A DNA stretch of 64,000 nucleotides from Tubiluchus corallicola (GCA_030141605.1 JAQGDQ010000841.1:12501-76500), one strand, 5' to 3'; shown: positions 36,610-47,440, counted from the stretch's first letter. Program-made: numbers and translations. The notes: generated from the letters alone by a model not told the origin.

Positions 36610-37690
36610 TATAATGGTAAAAATGTAATAATACGGTTGAGGTTAATGATAGACCGTGTGTTCCATAATCATTAAATTTTATTCGAAATTACATTTCGTT
36701 TGTTTATTTGACAGATGTTGTCTTCAAAAAGTCTGTATTTGCATATTGTTGTTAGGTATAATATTAATATGGGAGATTGATGAAAGATATCTGTGCTGTT
36801 CAGAAGATATCTGTGCTGTTCAGAAGATTCGTCAAACATTCGCTTTCTTAGTTACTATTCAAGTCACTTGACCAAATAAGATTAATATTATTATTGTATA
36901 AAACTTTCATTGATTTCCCTTTCAATGTTATTCGTTTGTGAGTCTAGGCTTTATCTGTCTGCGTGAAAGTAGACAAGCTTTCCATTGACGTAGATGTGAG
37001 CATTACAAATAAGTATTACGGAATTCATCAGACCTATTTCATTTCTTTTATCGCTGGATGAGCATTAAAATTATGGCCTCGAATGTCTAGCAGTTAATGG
37101 AGCTTGCACGTGCTGCCATCTACACTGGCATTGTTTAACTACAAACTGGGCGTCTTTACAACGAGCATTCGCAGCTGTATGAAATGTAGATTAAAGTGCA
37201 TCTGTATGTATGGTTGTTTAACAATACCGTGATCTGTATTAATATGAAAATAAGACGAGAAAATAAAATAAGACTTTGTTGTGCTGCAGTTTGACTATCT
37301 ACATGTTTATGTGTACAACGTAAGTCATAGTTACATGACTAATTTTTGCCATTAAAATACATTGATAACCACTGAAATAAAACTTTACAGAAATGATCAG
37401 TGTTAGTTAATAAAAACTTACACTGCTAAAGACAAATGCGTCAGTGCAATCTAAACTACAGTGCAGTAATGAAAAGTAATGACGAATGAAAATAAAACGT
37501 AATTACAACTATTTACAAATATTAAAAATTATGATTTAATTAATATGGCCGTAAATATATAGATTCTGAATTAGTGTGTCTGTAGAAACACTGCGATTGC
37601 AATTTGTACAGCAAAACAACAAATGTCAGCATAGACTGATGTTAGATCAAACTTATTTCTAGTTATTAATTTTTCTGATTCAGTAGTTAG
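36610..37690. other. Spacer, no gene recognised
   Basis: AT-rich. The stretch at 37395-37470 (AAAGACAAATGCGTCAGTGC) resembles 49406-49450, a further dispersed repeat. A single CTGCCATCTACACTGG near 37113 resembles a unit of the following array. Confidence 0.45.
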
Positions 37691-40200
37691 AAGCTGCTAA
37701 GCTCGTGTGTGCTGCCACCTATAGGAGCATCATTTAAAATACGTTAGTCAAAGCTATTACTAGTTATTAATTTTTTCTAATTTAGATATTAGAGCAAAGC
37801 TTATGAATTACACTACTGTGTACTAGGTTACGCATACTCTGGTTTGAGCTATAAGCTTGTGTGTGCTGCCACCTACAGGAGTGTCATTTAAAATACGTTA
37901 GTCAAAGCTATTGCTAGTTATTAATTTTTTTAATTTAGATGTTAGAGCAAAGCTTATAGATTAGTACGACTATGTACTATAGATTACACATACTCTGGTT
38001 TGATCTGAAAGCTTGTGTGTGCTGCCACCTATAGGAGTATCATTTAAAATATGCTAGTCAAAGTTATTGCTAATTATTAATTTTTCTAATTTAGATATTA
38101 GAGCAAAGCTTATGAATTACACTACTGTGTACTAGGTTACACATACGCTGGTTTGAGCTAAAAGCTTGTGTGTGCTGCCACCTACAGGAGCGTCATTTAA
38201 AATACGTTAGTCAAAGCTATTGCTAGTTATTAATTTTTTTAATTTAGATGTTAGAGCAAAGCTTATAGATTAGTACGACTATGTACTATAGATTACACAT
38301 ACTCTGGTTTGATCTGTAAGCTTGTGTGTGGTGCCACCTATAGGAGCATCATTTAAAATATGCTAGTCAAAGCTATTGCTAGTTATTAATTTTTTTAATT
38401 TAGATGTTAGAGCAAAGCTTATAGATTAGTACGACTATGTACTATAGATTACACATACTCTGGTTTGATCTATAAGTTTGTGTGTGCTGCCACCTATAGG
38501 AGCATCATTTAAAATATGCTAGTCAAAGCTATTGCTAGTTATTAATTTTTCTAATTTAGATGTTAGAGCAAAGCTTATATATTAGTACGACTATGTACTA
38601 GATTACACATACTCTGGTTTGATCTAAAAGCTTGTGTGTGCTGCCACCTATAGGAGCATCATTTAAAATATGCTAGTCAAAGCTATTGCTAGTTATTAAT
38701 TTTTTAAATTTAGATGCTAGAGCAAAGCTTATGAATTAACACTACTGTGTACTAGATTACCCGTACTCTGGTTTGATCTATAAGCTTGTGTGTGCTGCCA
38801 CCTATAGAAGCGTGTTTTAAAATATGTTAGTCAAAGCTATTGCTAGTTATTAATTTTTCTAATTTAGATATTAGAGCAAAGCTTATGAATTACACTACTG
38901 TGTACTAGGTTACACATACCCCGGTTTGAGCTAAAAGCTTGTGTGTGCTGCCACCTATAGGAGCATCATTTAAAACATGTTAGTCAAAGCTATTGCTAGT
39001 TATTAATTTTTCTAATTTAGATGTTAGAGCAAAGCTTATAGATTAGTACGACTATGTACTATAGATTACACATACTCTGGTTTGATCTATAAGCTTGTGT
39101 GTGCTGCCACCTATAGGAGCATCATTTAAAATATGCTAGTCAAAGCTATTGCTAGTTATTAATTTTTCTAATTTAGATGTTAGAGCAAAGCTTATATATT
39201 AGTACGACTATGTACTAGATTACACATACTCTGGTTTGATCTAAAAGCTTGTGTGTGCTGCCACCTATAGGAGCATCATTTAAAATATGCTAGTCAAAGC
39301 TATTGCTAGTTATTAATTTTTCTAATTTAGATGTTAGAGCAAAGCTTATAGATTAGTACGACTATGTACTATAGATTACACATACTCTGGTTTGATCTAT
39401 AAGCTTGTGTGTGCTGCCACCTACAGGAGCATCATTTAAAATATGCTAGTCAAAGCTATTGCTAGTTATTAATTTTTCTAATTTAGATGTTAGAGCAAAG
39501 CTTATATATTAGTACGACTATGTACTAGATTACACATACTCTGGTTTGATCTAAAAGCTTGTGTGTGCTGCCACCTATAGGAGCATCATCTAAAATATGC
39601 TAGTCAAAGCTATTGCTAGTTATTAATTTTTCTAATTTAGATGTTAGAGCAAAGCTTATGAATTACACTACTGTGTACTAGGTTACACATACTCTGGTTT
39701 GATCTAAAAGCTTGTGTGTGCTGCCACCTACAGGAGCATCATTTAAAATATGCTAGTCAAAGCTATTGCTAGTTATTAATTTTTCTAATTTAGATATTAG
39801 AGCAAAGCTTATGAATTACCACTACTGTGTACTAGTTTACCCGTACTCTGGTTTGATCTAAAAGCTTGTGTGTGCTGCCACCTATAGGAGCGTTTTTTTA
39901 AAATATGTTAGTCAACGCTATTGATAGTTATTTATATTTCTAATTTCGATGTTAAAGCAAAGCTTATGGATTAGTACGACTATGTACTAGATTACACATA
40001 CTCTGGTTTAATCTAAAGCTTGTGTGTGCTGCCACCTATAGGAGCATCATTTAAAATATGGTAGTCAAAGCTATTACTAGTTATTAATTTTTTTATTTTA
40101 GATGCTAGAGCAAAGCTTATAGATTACTACTACTAAGTACTAGATTACACATACTCAGGCTAGAGGCTGCAAAGCTTGTGTGTGCTGCCATCCATAGGAG
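37690..40200. repeat. ~155-bp satellite array, about 16 units
   Basis: The unit contains AGCTTGTGTGTGCTGCCACC, TATAGGAGCATCATTTAAAA, TAGTCAAAGCTATTGCTAGT and TTAGAGCAAAGCTTATAGAT. Two variants alternate (AGATTAGTACGACTATGTAC and AATTACACTACTGTGTACTA), implying a higher-order structure. The last unit decays at about 40200. Confidence 0.96.
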
Positions 40201-40204
40201 CGTA

Positions 40205-40620
40205 ATGAAATTACTTTTTAATATGCTATTTACTGAGCAGACATTCATGACGCGTCAAATGAATTTTCTTGCTCACAGGTTTTTGAAATGTTTAGCCAAA
40301 ATCCCTGGAAGGAAATGGGATAGAGGATGGAAATGGAAATGGGATAGAGGACTTGACATAAACCCAGAAAACATTTTTATTTTTGAGATAGTTTTGAAGA
40401 CATATTTTAAAAGTAACCATGTTTTCAGCCAAACATTCAAGGTTCGATTCCTGCCTGCATTTATAATTCTGAAGAAACACATTTTTGTGTCACCGATTCA
40501 TGGAAAATAAAATAAAACAACAAAAAGAAATAGTTTCTAAAAAAAATGTTGGGTTTCCGAACAAACGTTGGGCATTTGCAACTGTGGTATCTTAATTGTA
40601 TCCTGCCTAGTGCTGCCATC
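40205..40620. other. Spacer, no gene recognised
   Basis: The 110-codon frame at 40178-40510 has no recognisable domain and begins inside the satellite; I do not call it a gene. Confidence 0.45.
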
Positions 40621-40624
40621 TTTC

Positions 40625-41135
40625 AACAGTTAAAGCAAAACTGGACCCAATGTTAAATTGTAGGTCAAAATAATTTACTCTTTAAAATATTGAAAGGAAA
40701 CATGCTATTTTTTCAAAAATGACTTATGTGAAAGAATCATTACCACACAAACACAATTTCACGTTCGCGCCACTAGTTCTACACTGTTACATGCATTTTG
40801 CTATTCGTTATTTAGACGGGCACCAGCGCCTGCATTTCGGAAACACATTGCAAAAAACAGTTGCTGTACTTGTCAGTTTAGATGTGTTAGTCTGTGAGGA
40901 ACTGCACACGTTCGACACCTCATGCGTAAATCTGCAAATTTTGAATATTTATCTTAAAACTTGCCTAGTTTTAGTACAACACAATGAATATTTTCCATAG
41001 CACTGTACTTCAATTTTCTCTTTCGCAAACACATGCAACACACTCATGGAATATTTTTGCTGTTGAAAATTATGTTAGTTTGTGATGTCATCACCAGTTG
41101 GGCTCGCCTGCTGTTAATTAAGTTTTTAATCTATT
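40625..41135 (+). repeat. ~550-bp dispersed repeat, copy 3
   Basis: Starts AAAGCAAAACTGGACCCAAT and ends abruptly at TTTTTAATCTATTATTGATG, where a GGT microsatellite begins. It lacks the last ~100 bp found in copies 2 and 4. Confidence 0.87.
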
Positions 41136-41136
41136 A

Positions 41137-41201
41137 TTGATGGTGGTGGTGGCGGTGGCGGCTGTGGTGGTGGGTGGTAGTAGTAGTAGTAGTTTATTGT
41201 C

Positions 41202-41233
<32 letters not shown>

Positions 41234-41276
41234 CGTGTGCGTGTGTGTGTGTGTGTGCGTGTGTGTGTGTGTGTGT

Positions 41277-41323
<47 letters not shown>

Positions 41324-41325
41324 CA
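41137..41325. repeat. (GGT)n/(AGT)n/(AT)n/(GT)n compound microsatellite
   Basis: Four successive simple repeats between two mobile-element fragments. The His-Thr and Tyr-Ile peptides here are artefacts. Confidence 0.92.
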
Positions 41326-41344
41326 TATAAATATTCATATCGCA

Positions 41345-41675
41345 AAACGACTTAACGATACAATAATATGAGCAGTAAACATATCCACTTACGCTAACAA
41401 CAAAGTTGTAGCTAAAAAAGATATTATGCTTATTTACAATTGTTAGATATTTAAAAACTATATCAGTATCATTTAAAAGTGTATACAAGTTCAAATAAAA
41501 ACTACATTCGTTACGAAAATAGTTAGTTCTAGTACAATCAAAAATAAAGTGTTTTTCATCTTCCAAAACGTGCCAATGATTACATAAACACTGGTCCCTA
41601 GGGATGCTTCTCTTACTTCCTAATTCAAACTTCAAATTGTGTGAACCTGCCCTTAATGTCACACATTAAGTACTG
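41345..41675 (-). mobile_element. LINE 3' ORF2 fragment (minus strand)
   Basis: The minus-strand frame begins Leu-Arg-Ala-Gly-Ser-His-Asn-Leu-Lys-Phe-Glu and continues Ile-Pro-Arg-Asp-Gln-Cys-Leu-Cys-Asn-His, then Glu-Asp-Glu-Lys-His-Phe-Ile-Phe-Asp-Cys. This is the zinc-knuckle-like C-terminal segment common after the reverse transcriptase of several LINE clades. No YADD core is present. Confidence 0.75.
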
Positions 41676-41929
41676 TGGCTTCTCTAAGTTTTTTTTAATC
41701 ATTAAGTAAGAGATATTGTTCTGTTGTTGTTTCTTATTTCACCATGTACGTCAATTACGTAATGTCACTAATATAGTTTATTACGTCACTAGAGCAGCGT
41801 GCAATCAAATCCGACCCAATCGGTCATGCAAACTAACCTGTTCATGTACAAATATGTTAATAATCTTTCGCTTAATATGTATCACCATTTTTTCAGTTAT
41901 AATAGCAGTATGTAGTCATATCAAAACTA

Positions 41930-42112
41930 TCATAACAATACCACAAATTCCATATTCCTAAGTGCAGAATAAACGTTGTGAAACAGTCAGTCATGTATAA
42001 TGGTGCCGTAACGTGGAATAATTTACCCAGTAAAATAAAACAAGCCGATAATATAAATAAATTTAAGAAACTTTTAAACAAATATTTACTAGAAAATATG
42101 TTATACTACTAA
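41930..42112 (+). mobile_element. LINE ORF2 C-terminus fragment (plus strand)
   Basis: The frame ending at TAA 42110-42112 reads Ile-Pro-Lys-Cys-Arg-Ile-Asn-Val-Val-Lys, then Asn-Gly-Ala-Val-Thr-Trp-Asn-Asn-Leu-Pro, then Lys-Phe-Lys-Lys-Leu-Leu-Asn-Lys-Tyr-Leu-Leu. This is the conserved extreme C-terminus of many LINE ORF2 proteins. It faces the opposite way from the fragment at 41345-41675. Confidence 0.78.
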
Positions 42113-42207
42113 CCGGATTTCCGGACTCGTGTTTGCATATAAACTTTATTCATCGCATAATTATGTATTAGAATTTTGCTTACAGAAATAAATTTCCATC
42201 GCGTAAT

Positions 42208-42612
42208 CAGGGCGCATCAAGACTTTACGGGGCACTAGACTGATAGTTCTGACCCGCCCATCTCTATTGTGAATTTTTGGTTGTTTATATAATGAGCAGA
42301 TTAAACAATTACTTATGGCGTATTAGAAACACTATTAATCTAGTTTCTACGTGGTCATTATTAATTACGTGTACTTGCATGGTGTATAAACTGCTTGTTG
42401 TGTAATACCTTCAACCTATATGTGGTATTTATATAGAAGCTGTCCTTAGTAACTGCTTGTGGTGCGTTATAAAATGTGCCCTTTACATGAATATGAATCT
42501 ACATATACATATTTTCTGAGGAGAAGAAGGATTCTTTTCTAAAATGTGACGCCCCTCAAACTTTGGCGCTCTAGACTATAACCTAGTTAACCTATTGGCT
42601 AATACGCCCCTG
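42208..42612. mobile_element. Possible hAT-like MITE (~405 bp)
   Basis: The left end is CAGGGCGCATCAAGAC; the right end, reverse-complemented, is CAGGGGCGTATTAGCC. Inner blocks GGGGCACTAGACTGATAG and, inverted, CTATAGTCTAGAGCGCC also resemble each other. No coding sequence. Imperfect ends make this tentative. Confidence 0.42.
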
Positions 42613-42942
42613 CTGGCATGATCAAGCAAAAGAATTCTGCTTACATAGGCAAAATTTCCACATTTTAATAGAATGGAGTTTACTTTAACACAACAGGTAA
42701 TGTCTAAAATTTAAACACAAGCAAGTATTACGTCTGCCGTGGTGGTACACAGTAGGAGTACATGATCCTTTTAGCTGACGGACACGTTGAAAAGCTACAG
42801 TTAACTCACAGACAGTAACTCTGGCAGTAATTGTTATAGGCGTAACTATAGGATTCCATGTCTTGTACAGCTTGTCCAGCAAGCGGGTAAGTGAGCGAAA
42901 AAATGACCTTTAAATTCGTTTAAACAAACTGTAACAATTTTA

Positions 42943-43480
42943 TTAAAGGGAAAGAAAAGTAAAATCTGCCCATAAAAACTTTCCACACAAAGTTATGACA
43001 ATTTAATTTAAATACTAATTATTAAAGTTTTCATTTAAATAACTAATAAAACTAACAGGAAGATTTAATAATATCTGTTTTAGTAGTAATTGTTTTGTTT
43101 GTATATAGTGTCATTATACTTCAAAATTGAAATTGTATGTATGTGTTCTTGTTTTTTTTGTATATTTCAAAATTGAAATTGTATGTATGTGTTCCTGTTT
43201 TTCTCGCATTGTATGTATTTTTGACACTAATAAATAACTATCTACCTATATCATTTAGCTTTACGCTTACCTGCATGACAGATTAACGTACCTAGAAGAA
43301 AGGTAATTCTGTGCAATTTAAAATATTCGCGTTGTGGTAAAACGTCACTGTATCACCCATCCCAGTGTGCACCACTGATTCACCAAGAAACACATTAATA
43401 ATTTTACTGGCAACAAAATGTAATTTAAACTTTTGCTTAGTTAGTGACTTAAAGGAACCGACGGAAAGGTACAACTAGAA
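42943..43480 (+). mobile_element. TTAA-type dispersed element, single-unit copy
   Basis: Starts TTAA then AGGGAAAGAAAAGTAAAATC. It matches 28653-28840 and carries ATCACCCATCCCAGTG...CACCACTGATTCACCAAGAA at 43351-43386, i.e. one diverged version of the 26-bp unit amplified at 28840-29546. A 50-bp internal tandem duplication (TTTCAAAATTGAAATTGTAT) lies at 43115-43200. Confidence 0.65.
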
Positions 43481-43547
43481 ACATTACATTGGTAATTAAT
43501 GTTCTTTTTCTCACTCCCTGATGACAACCAAATGAGAACGTCTACGC

Positions 43548-44011
43548 TTAACCCTTTCATACCCGTTGTATCCCGTGGGATACGTGAACATTTTCTGCCT
43601 TTAAAATTAATAAAATTTTAAAAATGACAGTTATTTGATCAGTTAATAGTTATTTTGATTTAAGCCAATAACAATAGACTAAAAATGGTGATAAAATGGC
43701 AAACTAGAAAATCTACATAGCATAAAAAACTGCGCAAGGTACAGTACTTTACAGACGACTTTGTACAGATCAGCATAGCATGCATACTAAATGTCTTAAA
43801 TACTTTTAAAAATTATCAGCAGTTGCAAAATGAAGCACATTTTATGCTTCCTTTGAATCCCAATGTATCCCTTGGGATACAGGCTATATTTAGCACGCGG
43901 GCACAGGTAGAAAATAATTATTATGTGTAAATAAGATGAACACACTGAACAAAAGTACCAAGCCAAAAAAATTTTTCTTATTAAAAAATAATTAGGGACT
44001 GAAAGGGTTAA
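43548..44011. mobile_element. piggyBac-like MITE with TTAA target duplication
   Basis: TTAA, then CCCTTTCATACCC at the left; GGGACTGAAAGGG, then TTAA at the right. The inverted ends share CCCTTTCA and a second CCC block. The element is 456 bp without a transposase frame. Internal palindromes GTATCCCGTGGGATAC (43567) and GTATCCCTTGGGATAC (43864) lie near the two ends as subterminal repeats. Confidence 0.87.
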
Positions 44012-44014
44012 TGA

Positions 44015-44335
44015 ATCTGTTGAAAAAACATGAAGTTAAGAAAAGCTTGTGAAATTAGCACAACACATTGCAATACATCCATAATAAAATTAAGCACATG
44101 AAAATTACACACAAATTATACTTTAAAATTAACAATACATGTGAAATAAGCTATACTAATGATCAAATGTTAGATTAAAACACGCTACTCATACACGTAT
44201 ATGTTTGAAACACAATAGCATACTTTAAAAGGTATAAATAGGTTGTTAAAAAGAAATTAAGGCAAAAATCCTTTCAGTACGGCCATTTTTAATTGCCTTT
44301 GCGTCGCTTTGAATCTACACGATTATGTAGTAATG
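44015..44335. other. Spacer, no gene recognised
   Basis: AT-rich; may belong to an intron of the LRAT-domain gene. No exon recognised. Confidence 0.4.
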
Positions 44336-44336
44336 A

Positions 44337-44525
44337 ACGGAAGTGGTGCTGACAAGCCACTGGCGTAGCAGTTTCTAGTTTTTTTGCTGGATTACTGCTG
44401 CATTTACTGAAGGCAGATTTCTTTTATTTTAGAATTCAGCCTGCCCAATGTCTACAATAGACGTGACGGGCGTATGATATGATGATGATGATGATGGTGA
44501 TGATGATTATGATGATGATGATGAT
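44337..44525 (+). mobile_element. SINE-like element, copy 2, with (ATG)n tail
   Basis: Starts GTGGTGCTGACAAGCCACTG, contains TTTTTGCTGGATTACTGCTG and AATGTCTACAATAGACGTGA, and ends in a GAT/ATG triplet run (44478-44525). The triplet tail marks the 3' end of a retroposon and fixes the orientation of the family. Confidence 0.83.
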
Positions 44526-44679
44526 GTAGTAACCGCCACTAAGCTGCAACGTTGCTTTGCCGTATTCACTTCTAAGTTTAGTTAGCCAGACGCTTGACAG
44601 CCATATGTGCAGGTGAAACATTACTTTTTTTCCGTATATTTTTATGGCGGGACATTAAAAAGTAACTTATTCGTTACAG

Positions 44680-45205
44680 AAACGAGTTCAGAGGTGGGGA
44701 TCACATATACGTACGTAGAGGCGTGTCGATCGTCCATCATGGTATCTACATCGGTGGAGACGAAGTTATTTATCTAAGTCCTGGCGACCACGAGAACGAA
44801 GATGGCGTTTATCGTAGTTCGCTGCATGAATTTCTTCAAGGCGGAACACCGAAGAAATACGAGTACAATTGTTCCAGAAACGAAGTTGTCATCAAACCCT
44901 CGGGTACTTGCTGCATCCACGCGAGAGATCTTCCTCCGGCTGTGGTCAGGAGAGCGCTGGATTTTTACAAGAATGGAAATTACATGGAAAAATGTGGCGG
45001 GTGGAGCGACACTGAGAACAATTCGGAGACGTTTGCTTTGGTCTGCACTTTGGGGGATAATATTGTAAAGAAGTACCCCGGGATGACAAAGAGAAGGCAG
45101 TTACCCCGACAGGTTGGAGGGCGCGTGGCTTCTGAAGTAGCCAATCAGACATTGTTTCTCACAGTAAGACGTGCTGTCAATACTGTACTCAATAAGATTT
45201 TTTAA
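44680..45205 (+). CDS. LRAT-domain protein (plant LEAD-SENSITIVE 1-like), last exon
   Basis: The exon follows a TTCGTTACAG acceptor and encodes about 174 residues to TAA. It begins Asn-Glu-Phe-Arg-Gly-Gly-Asp-His-Ile-Tyr-Val, then has the LRAT/H-box His-His-Gly-Ile-Tyr-Ile-Gly, a central Pro-Ser-Gly-Thr-Cys-Cys, Asp-Leu-Pro-Pro-Ala-Val-Val-Arg-Arg-Ala, and Asn-Asn-Ser-Glu-Thr-Phe-Ala. LRAT-family enzymes are thiol acyltransferases or phospholipases of the NlpC/P60 fold, using a Cys in Asn-Cys-Glu-His/Asp-Phe. Here that Cys is Ser, while the His is kept. The pattern is closest to the plant LEAD-SENSITIVE 1 type in my memory. An upstream exon with the start is required but not found; ATG at 44739 (in frame after GTG 44723) lies too late. 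AATAAA overlaps the stop at 45205-45210. Confidence 0.82.
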
Positions 45206-45210
45206 ATAAA
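45205..45210 (+). terminator. AATAAA overlapping the LRAT-gene stop codon
   Basis: TTTTTTAAATAAAC: the poly(A) signal begins on the last base of the TAA stop. The 3' UTR would be only about 20-30 bases, ending before the array that starts at 45240. Confidence 0.5.
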
Positions 45211-45239
45211 CAGATCAGTATATTTGTGTTTATAGTACT

Positions 45240-45500
45240 GGCTAGAGTTGCCACTCGTGACTTGGTCGGCAGCCTAGAGTTGCCACCACTCGTGACTTGC
45301 CAAGGGTTGCCACGTTTTGTGACTTGGTCTAGGGTTGCCACCACTCGTGACTTACCAAGGGTTGCCACGTTTTGTGACTTGGTCTAGGGTTGCCACCACG
45401 TTTTGTGACTTTTGCCTAGGGTTGCCACGTTTTGTGACTTGGTCTAGGGTTGACACCACTCGTTACTTGCCAAGGGTTGCCACCACTCGTGCTTTGGCTC
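45240..45500. repeat. Irregular minisatellite, left array flanking an element
   Basis: Built from CTAGGGTTGCCACCACTCGT plus GACTTG or TTTTGTGACTTGG, in about eight irregular units of 25-40 bp. It starts about 35 bp after the LRAT stop codon. Its core is the reverse complement of the core of the array at 46680-47440. Confidence 0.9.
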
Positions 45501-45504
45501 GAGT

Positions 45505-46680
45505 CTCCTGAAATTCAGGCATACATTCGTAGTTCGCTCGGATTTTTGAAAAATTCTTAAATTTCCTGATTTCGACCATTAAAATTTAAATAGAAAGCAT
45601 CTTGCTTGCTATTGAATGATTGCTAAGACGGCGGAATCTTTGTTAAAGGACAAGAAAAGGGGCACCTAAAGTAGATTTCAGAAAAATTGCCTTAAAAAAT
45701 TATACTACTTTATAGCAACTTTATGCACATATCGCATTCGCACTGAAAGGAATTTTCGTTTGTTTTCATTTTAAATCTCCCGCGATACTGTTCCGACGGC
45801 GCCATTACATGACGTCATTACGCCACGTAAATCAGGGGAAGAAAGGGCAATGTTAAATTTTGTACCAAAATACTTTAGGTGCAAATCTATATTACTTAGC
45901 ATTTCACTTACCTGCTTGAAAAACTTATGTCACAAGACTAATAATTTAAAATGTTTGTGCCAAATGGTAAAATGTCGCTCACTCACCCTCCAAGGTGCGC
46001 CACTCACTAACCAAAAACGTATTTTTAACCTTATTGATAAGATACTGTAATTTAAAATTTTACTTAATTACCAACATGCATGCTACGAATGCTCTGATTA
46101 TTTTTTCAAACTTTACAAAATGTTATCTAAACTTGTTTCAAACGACCTACGATTAAAATGGCTGCGCCTAACGGTCATCGCGGGAGTTTAAATTTACACG
46201 TTTTATACAGCGTTACGGCCGATGCAAGCCATGCATACGAAAAGGTAGTATGTAAGTGGTATAAAATTTGGAGACGAATTTTTAAGCTTAATGTAAGTGG
46301 AGGATTTTCTTGTGCTTTAAGTAAAATAGTAAATTTACATGATTACATATTTCACTTACACGAACACAAATCCCGTCTTCATCATTTAAAGCTGTCAACA
46401 TTGTTGGCCAATTGTTGCTGCAGCAGCAAGTGTAGCAACACAACTATTCTTCCTGTTCGAATTGTCTTTAATTCACTTAAACCATCTGTTTCCAGAAATC
46501 TCAAAAACGTAAGAAATGTAATGGAGCTCGTAAGGAACTCCAGAAATTGATCCATTTTTTAGAGTCTAAAATGAAGAAATTTGTACTGCTTTGCTGTTTA
46601 ATCTCCTTTTACTTTAGCTTTTGGAAAAGCTCGTAAGACGTCTAAAAGACAAGAAACGCCTCAGCCCCCGACCCCTTAGC
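45505..46680 (+). mobile_element. TTAA-type element bracketed by inverted arrays
   Basis: Contains the left end TTAA plus AGGACAAGAAAAGG at 45643. Sequence at 46014-46195 matches 29546-29735. A frame at 46158-46550 (130 codons) starts Met-Ala-Ala-Pro-Asn-Gly-His-Arg-Gly-Ser-Leu-Asn-Leu and has two His/Cys-rich stretches. The related copy at 29690 keeps the first ~25 residues but then has stops. I recognise no domain; it could be a remnant of a transposon protein. Confidence 0.5.
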
Positions 46681-47440
46681 TGGTTCTTAACACCTGATTT
46701 TGGTTCGTGACGAGATGGCAACCCTAGTGTTGGCTCTTAACACCTGATTTTGGTTCGTGACGAGGTGGCAACCCTAGTGCTGGCTCTTAACACCTGATTT
46801 TGGTTCGTGACGAGGTGGCAACCCTAGTGTGGCTCTTAACACCTGATTTTGGTTCGTGACGAGGTGGCAACCCTAGTGCTGGCTCTTAACACCTGATTTT
46901 GGTTCGTACGAGTGGCAACCCTAGTGTGGCTCTTAACACCTGATTTTGGTTCGTGACGAGATGGCAACCCTAGTGCTGGCTCTTAACACCTGATTTTGGT
47001 TCGTGACGAGGTGGCAACCCTAGTGCTGGCTCTTAACACCTGATTTTGGTTCGTGACGAGGTGGCAACCCTAGTGCTGGCTCTTAACACCTGATTTTGGT
47101 TCGTGACGAGGTGGCAACCCTAGTGCTGGCTCTTAACACCTGATTTTGGTTCGTGACGAGCTGGCAACCCTAGTGTTGGCTCTTAACACCTGATTTTGGT
47201 TCGTGACGAGGTGGCAACCCTAGTGCTGGCTCTTAACACCTGATTTTGGTTCGTGACGAGGTGGCAACCCTAGTGCTGGCTCTTAACACCTGATTTTGGT
47301 TCGTGACGAGGTGGCAACCCTAGTGCTGGCTCTTAACACCTGATTTTGGTTCGTGACGAGGTGGCAACCCTAGTGCTGGCTCTTAACACCTGATTTTGGT
47401 TCGTAACGAGGTGACAACCCTAGTGCTGGCTTTCTTTTAA
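46681..47440. repeat. 50-bp minisatellite, right array flanking an element
   Basis: About 15 units with GGCTCTTAACACCTGATTTT, GGTTCGTGACGAGGTGGCAA and CCCTAGTGCT. GTGACGAGGTGGCAACCCTAG is the inverted counterpart of CTAGGGTTGCCACCACTCGT in the left array. Confidence 0.95.

Noticed and set aside
40178-40510. 110-codon plus-strand frame as a gene
   Set aside because: It begins inside the satellite array, has a partial Lys-Trp-Asp-Arg-Gly internal repeat from a short DNA duplication, and shows no family match or splice sites.
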